A stretch of 64,000 nucleotides of DNA, taken from NCBI RefSeq assembly GCF_002278135.3, contig NZ_CP029425.2, positions 3,572,001 through 3,636,000 of the forward strand, in the 5' to 3' direction. The stretch comes from Bradyrhizobium ottawaense. GTDB taxonomy: Bacteria; Pseudomonadota; Alphaproteobacteria; Rhizobiales; Xanthobacteraceae. Below, piece by piece: positions 61,142-64,000 of this stretch (position 1 is its first letter; every line of letters begins with the position of its first letter). The translations under genes were made by a program, and so were the position numbers. Under the pieces are notes generated by a model that saw only the letters and a list, made by a program, of their open reading frames with translations, did no database searches and had not been told where the DNA came from.

Positions 61142-61534
61142 GGTTCTACCTCATCACATTGAATATACTGGAGAATTTGTCTCTGGCCGTCCCCCTCATT
61201 ATAGGGGTCTTACAACGCCAAGTGAACGCCAACTGAACCGGTTAAAGTAAAATGTGAATTCCTTCCTTGAAGGGCCGATTTTCTAGCAACTTATTGTTAC
61301 ACCGGCACCTGCGGCGAAACAGCTCCACCCGGGGTCACACGGTCTCGCTCGCCCCGATAATGCCTTTTATGACTTCCATCACGCTCGCCCGGCGCGTCCT
61401 AGAACCAAAATGGTCCTGACAGCGACCAATTGGCAACCATCTAGAAAAGTCGCGATCCCCGTATCGAATCGTTAACCACCCCTTTACGCCGGCATGAAAA
61501 TGCTGGCCGATCAGAAGAAATCTGGAAGTGAACT
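61142..61534. other. Divergent intergenic region between peroxiredoxin and a hypothetical gene
   Basis: 393 bases. It contains AT-rich pieces (AAAGTAAAATGTGAATTCC around 61246-61263, AGCAACTTATTGTTACACC around 61286-61304) and the near-direct repeat ACGCCAAGTGA / ACGCCAACTGA (about 61216-61237). No coding frame or clear regulator site is seen. GGAAG lies before the ATG at 61535. Confidence 0.4.
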
Positions 61535-62107
61535 ATGTCTGCCGCTGCGCCTAAATCTGCTGACTCGTCGTCCCTTGAACCGTCCTGCCGCGATACCGCG
61601 GCCCATGCACTCTCCATCGTGCGCGACGGCGTGATCACGGGCGAAGGCCCGACCACCAAGGGCCGGGTCCATTTCTCCCGCTCGCTCGATGCCGACGACA
61701 CCGCCTGGTGCACGCGCATCCTCACCGCCACCGCCGTCAACGACCAGCCGGTCAGCCGCGCTGAGGCCGAGATCCTGTTCGAGATCAACGGGGCCGCGAC
61801 CGAACGCACCGATGGCGGCCGCTTCGATGATTTGCTCGCCAAGGCGGTAGCCCACTATGCCGCAAGCGCCTCGGGCCTGAAAGTGCCGCCGCGCAGCGTC
61901 GCGCTGTCGGCCGACACCGAGATCGAGAGCTGGGCGCCGTCCTATGCCTCCAAGGTCAACAGCGAGATGCTGGAGTGGATCGCCGGCCAGATGCGCGGCA
62001 AGCGCCACAACAACCGCCGCCTGATGGCGATGGTGGCGACCTTCCTCGGCGCCACCGCGCTGCCCCTGGCTGGCCAATTGCCGAACGTGTTCGACATCGG
62101 CATGTAA
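61535..62107 (+). CDS. Uncharacterised protein with an EAE-LFEIN segment
   Basis: 190 residues. No signal peptide; one weak hydrophobic helix near the C-terminus (LMAMVATFLGATALPLAG). SRAEAEILFEINGAATERTDGGRFDDLLAKAVAHYAASASG (about 80-120) follows a pattern recurring in rhizobial proteins of unknown function (AEAE-LF-N--T, then DLF-KAV-H). Start ATG 61535 supported by CTGGAAGTGAA. Followed by an intrinsic terminator. Confidence 0.65.
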   Translation: MSAAAPKSADSSSLEPSCRDTAAHALSIVRDGVITGEGPTTKGRVHFSRSLDADDTAWCTRILTATAVNDQPVSRAEAEILFEINGAATERTDGGRFDDLLAKAVAHYAASASGLKVPPRSVALSADTEIESWAPSYASKVNSEMLEWIAGQMRGKRHNNRRLMAMVATFLGATALPLAGQLPNVFDIGM

Positions 62108-62168
62108 AAGATCTGGGCATGTAACAACCGAGATATTCTCGCGCCCACGTGCGGGGCGCGAGCGAAAG

Positions 62169-62196
62169 CGGCGGGGTTATTTCCCCGCCGTTTTTT
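62169..62196 (+). terminator. Intrinsic terminator overlapping the end of the opposite gene
   Basis: CGGCGGGG (62169-62176), loop TTATTT, CCCCGCCG (62183-62190), TTTTTT (62191-62196). A strong terminator for the 61535-62107 gene. The stop codon of the minus-strand gene (TAA at 62179-62177) lies in the loop, so the final codons of that gene are also the terminator's right arm. Confidence 0.88.
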
Positions 62197-64000
62197 GTTT
62201 GCCGCCGTCCGGCTCGAGGCCGAGCGTGCGGCCCGGGAAGCCGGCGGCGTCGAAATAGCGCTGGCTGCCGACGCGCTGGAAGTTCAGCACGGTGGTCAGG
62301 CCGCCCTCCGCGGGCCTGGACTTCATTGTGCCGGCATAAGCCTTCGGCACGGTGCCGTTGGGCATGGCTTCCGACATCACGCGGCCGGCCAGGTCTCCTT
62401 TCTGTGTCGCGCTTAGGCCCATCAGCCGGGCGGCCGTCATGCCAACGTCGGCGTTGCTGACCGGCAGCTCGTCGACGAAGCCGGCTTTGAAGTCCGGGCC
62501 GATCGCCGCCATGAAGTTCATGGTGTCGCCGCGGCTGAAGCTGCCATGCATGCCCTGGCCCTGGCGCAGCACGGTGTCGGCGACCTGCACCGAGCAGTTG
62601 GTCGGCGCCTCGCCGCAATCGCTGGCATAGGAGCGAAAGTTGACGACGATCGACGGCGTCGGCGTCGCTGCCCTGCCGCGCAGATTGATGCTCGACAGCG
62701 GCAGGGTGCCGGGGAAGCGGCCGAGCGAGTCCTCGACGAACAGGCCGGAGACGTAGTCCTGCGCGAGCAGCGCCTTGATGGTCTTGGCAGCCAGCTTCTT
62801 GTCCTTGTTCGGGAGATAGACGAGGTCCGAGCCGCCATTGGTGGCGACGACGAGGTCGGGCTTTTCCGGATCCTTGCCGAGCACGCCGTTGCCGGCCTTG
62901 GGATGCTTGTTGCCCTCGATCTTCGCGTTCTTGTCGTTGGGGTCGAACAGCGGCAGGTCGAGCGCCTTGGCGAGGTCGAGCGCCAGGAAGCCCATCGGCA
63001 GGAAGTCTTTCGGCGTGTCGTCATAGCTGACCTTGGCCGAGGGGCTGGTCTTGCTTTCCTTGGAGATGGTCGAGAAGCCGTGGTCAGCCGAGACGATGAT
63101 GTTGGTCGAGGCCGCAAGCCCGAGCTCGTCCAGCGCCTTGCGGAGCTGGGCGAGGTTGGTGTCGGCGTTCTTGATGCCGGCCATCGAGGTCGGACCGTTG
63201 ATGCCGGGCAGGATCTGGTTGAGGCTGTCGCCGGTGTTGTGCTGGCTGCCATCGGGGTCGCGCGACCAGAACACCAGCACGAACGGCTTGTTGCGCGCCT
63301 TGAACATCGGCAGCACCACCTTGGCGGCGACGTCGGCGAAATAGGCCTGCTGCGCCACGTTGGCGGCGGTCGTGCCCGGCGTCTTGGCATCGCCCGCCTT
63401 GGAATTGTCGCCGCGCGGCGGCGTGGTGGTGGGCAGGCCGGCCTTGGTCAGGGCGTCCTTTACCTCGTCCGACAGCGCCACGCCGTTCTTGCCGCCGGTG
63501 GCGTCGTCGAACACGATCGAATGCAGGCCGGCTTTTTCAGGCTTGTCGGTGTGATCGAACTGATAGGTCGGACCGTGCTTGCCTAGCGCTGCGGTGCTGT
63601 ACCCCTTGTCGCGGGCCAGCTTCAGGATGGTGTCCTCGTTGAGGTAGTTGCCCCTGAAATGCTCGTCGATGTCGCCGAGCACGGCGTCGTTCTCGATGAA
63701 GGGGACCACGGTGTCGCCGGCGGGGACGGAGGTGTAGTTGGTCCAGATCGTGTTGGAGAACACGCCGGTATCGCCGAGATAATGGCCGGTCGACATCGCC
63801 GAGCCATTGGCCATGGTGAAGGTCGGGAACAGCGAGTGCGAATTCTTGAAATTGACGCCCTTGTCGCGGATTTCGGCCATGGCAGGTGCCGTGTCGGGGT
63901 TGACCTTCAGCGCGCGCAGACCGTCCGGAATGAACAGGATCAGATTGCGGGGCGTGTTGTTCTGGGCGGACGCAAATCCGGTGGATAGCACTGTCAGTCC
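62177..64000 (-). CDS. Alkaline-phosphatase-superfamily phosphodiesterase/nucleotide pyrophosphatase, N-terminus cut by window end
   Basis: More than 604 residues visible; the frame stays open to the right edge. The first visible residues (GLTVLSTGFASAQNN) are the end of a signal peptide with cleavage near ASA, so the start codon lies outside. The superfamily metal and nucleophile sites appear: NLILFIPDGLRA, HSLFPTFTMANGSAMSTGHYLGDTG (Thr nucleophile region), FWSRDPDGSQHNTGD and SADHGFSTI. Substrate unknown. The periplasmic location and C-terminal domain (YFDAAGFPGRTLGLEPDGG) suggest a large exported hydrolase. Its last codons overlap a terminator of the opposite strand. Confidence 0.88.
   Translation of the reverse strand, partial: GLTVLSTGFASAQNNTPRNLILFIPDGLRALKVNPDTAPAMAEIRDKGVNFKNSHSLFPTFTMANGSAMSTGHYLGDTGVFSNTIWTNYTSVPAGDTVVPFIENDAVLGDIDEHFRGNYLNEDTILKLARDKGYSTAALGKHGPTYQFDHTDKPEKAGLHSIVFDDATGGKNGVALSDEVKDALTKAGLPTTTPPRGDNSKAGDAKTPGTTAANVAQQAYFADVAAKVVLPMFKARNKPFVLVFWSRDPDGSQHNTGDSLNQILPGINGPTSMAGIKNADTNLAQLRKALDELGLAASTNIIVSADHGFSTISKESKTSPSAKVSYDDTPKDFLPMGFLALDLAKALDLPLFDPNDKNAKIEGNKHPKAGNGVLGKDPEKPDLVVATNGGSDLVYLPNKDKKLAAKTIKALLAQDYVSGLFVEDSLGRFPGTLPLSSINLRGRAATPTPSIVVNFRSYASDCGEAPTNCSVQVADTVLRQGQGMHGSFSRGDTMNFMAAIGPDFKAGFVDELPVSNADVGMTAARLMGLSATQKGDLAGRVMSEAMPNGTVPKAYAGTMKSRPAEGGLTTVLNFQRVGSQRYFDAAGFPGRTLGLEPDGGKQKTAGK

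Overview
This window looks like a chromosomal segment of a Bradyrhizobium-type alphaproteobacterium (order Hyphomicrobiales). The evidence is the uniformly high GC content, the arrangement of the spc/alpha ribosomal-protein region, the protein repertoire, and the many short palindromic intergenic repeats that resemble those of this group. The genus is inferred from recognition, not from a search.

Bases 1-7607 are the end of the large ribosomal-protein region: rpsE (5' end missing), rpmD, rplO, secY, a second divergent secY, adk, rpsM, rpsK, rpoA and rplQ, closed by a strong terminator. The most unusual feature lies here. The second SecY-like gene overlaps secY and adk by ATGA junctions. It lacks the plug segment and the arginine that is essential in canonical SecY. 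The adk next to it carries a histone-H1-like Lys/Ala tail of about 95 residues.

Bases 7757-23241 hold housekeeping and accessory genes: an SDR, a quinone-oxidoreductase/HxlR divergent pair, an outer-membrane porin, an HtrA protease coupled to rarA, a pseudouridine synthase, an ATP12-type F1 assembly factor, a FliK-like gene coupled to a stand-alone FlhB C-terminal domain, and a class D beta-lactamase-like gene. Bases 23380-33742 contain pccB, a Fic/antitoxin module of lower GC, a GST, several small dimeric-barrel proteins, three tiny exported proteins or membrane-anchored tails, an ArsR regulator, an isocitrate-lyase-family enzyme, a TRIC channel and a triheme cytochrome c.

Bases 34026-48538 are co-directional: a fused indolepyruvate:ferredoxin oxidoreductase, then a putative acyl-CoA pathway (thiolase-like protein with a DUF35 partner, MaoC hydratase, SDR, DHDPS-family aldolase/synthase, NUDIX hydrolase), a DMT transporter and a large PAS/HAMP histidine kinase. 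Several intercistronic gaps of the acyl-CoA cluster are filled by different palindromic repeats.

Bases 48548-64000 contain a GrlR-like protein, a VOC protein, a tRNA-Arg(UCG), an AraC regulator, a tiny CxxC-protein gene with a FixK/FNR-like box upstream, a host-attachment-family protein, a ClpP-like periplasmic protein, an H1-like protein next to a photolyase, a chemoreceptor, a 1-Cys peroxiredoxin and an alkaline-phosphatase-superfamily enzyme that runs off the end of the window.

No CRISPR array, insertion sequence with transposase, rRNA or prophage was found. All motif and family assignments were made by reading the sequence; no database search was run.
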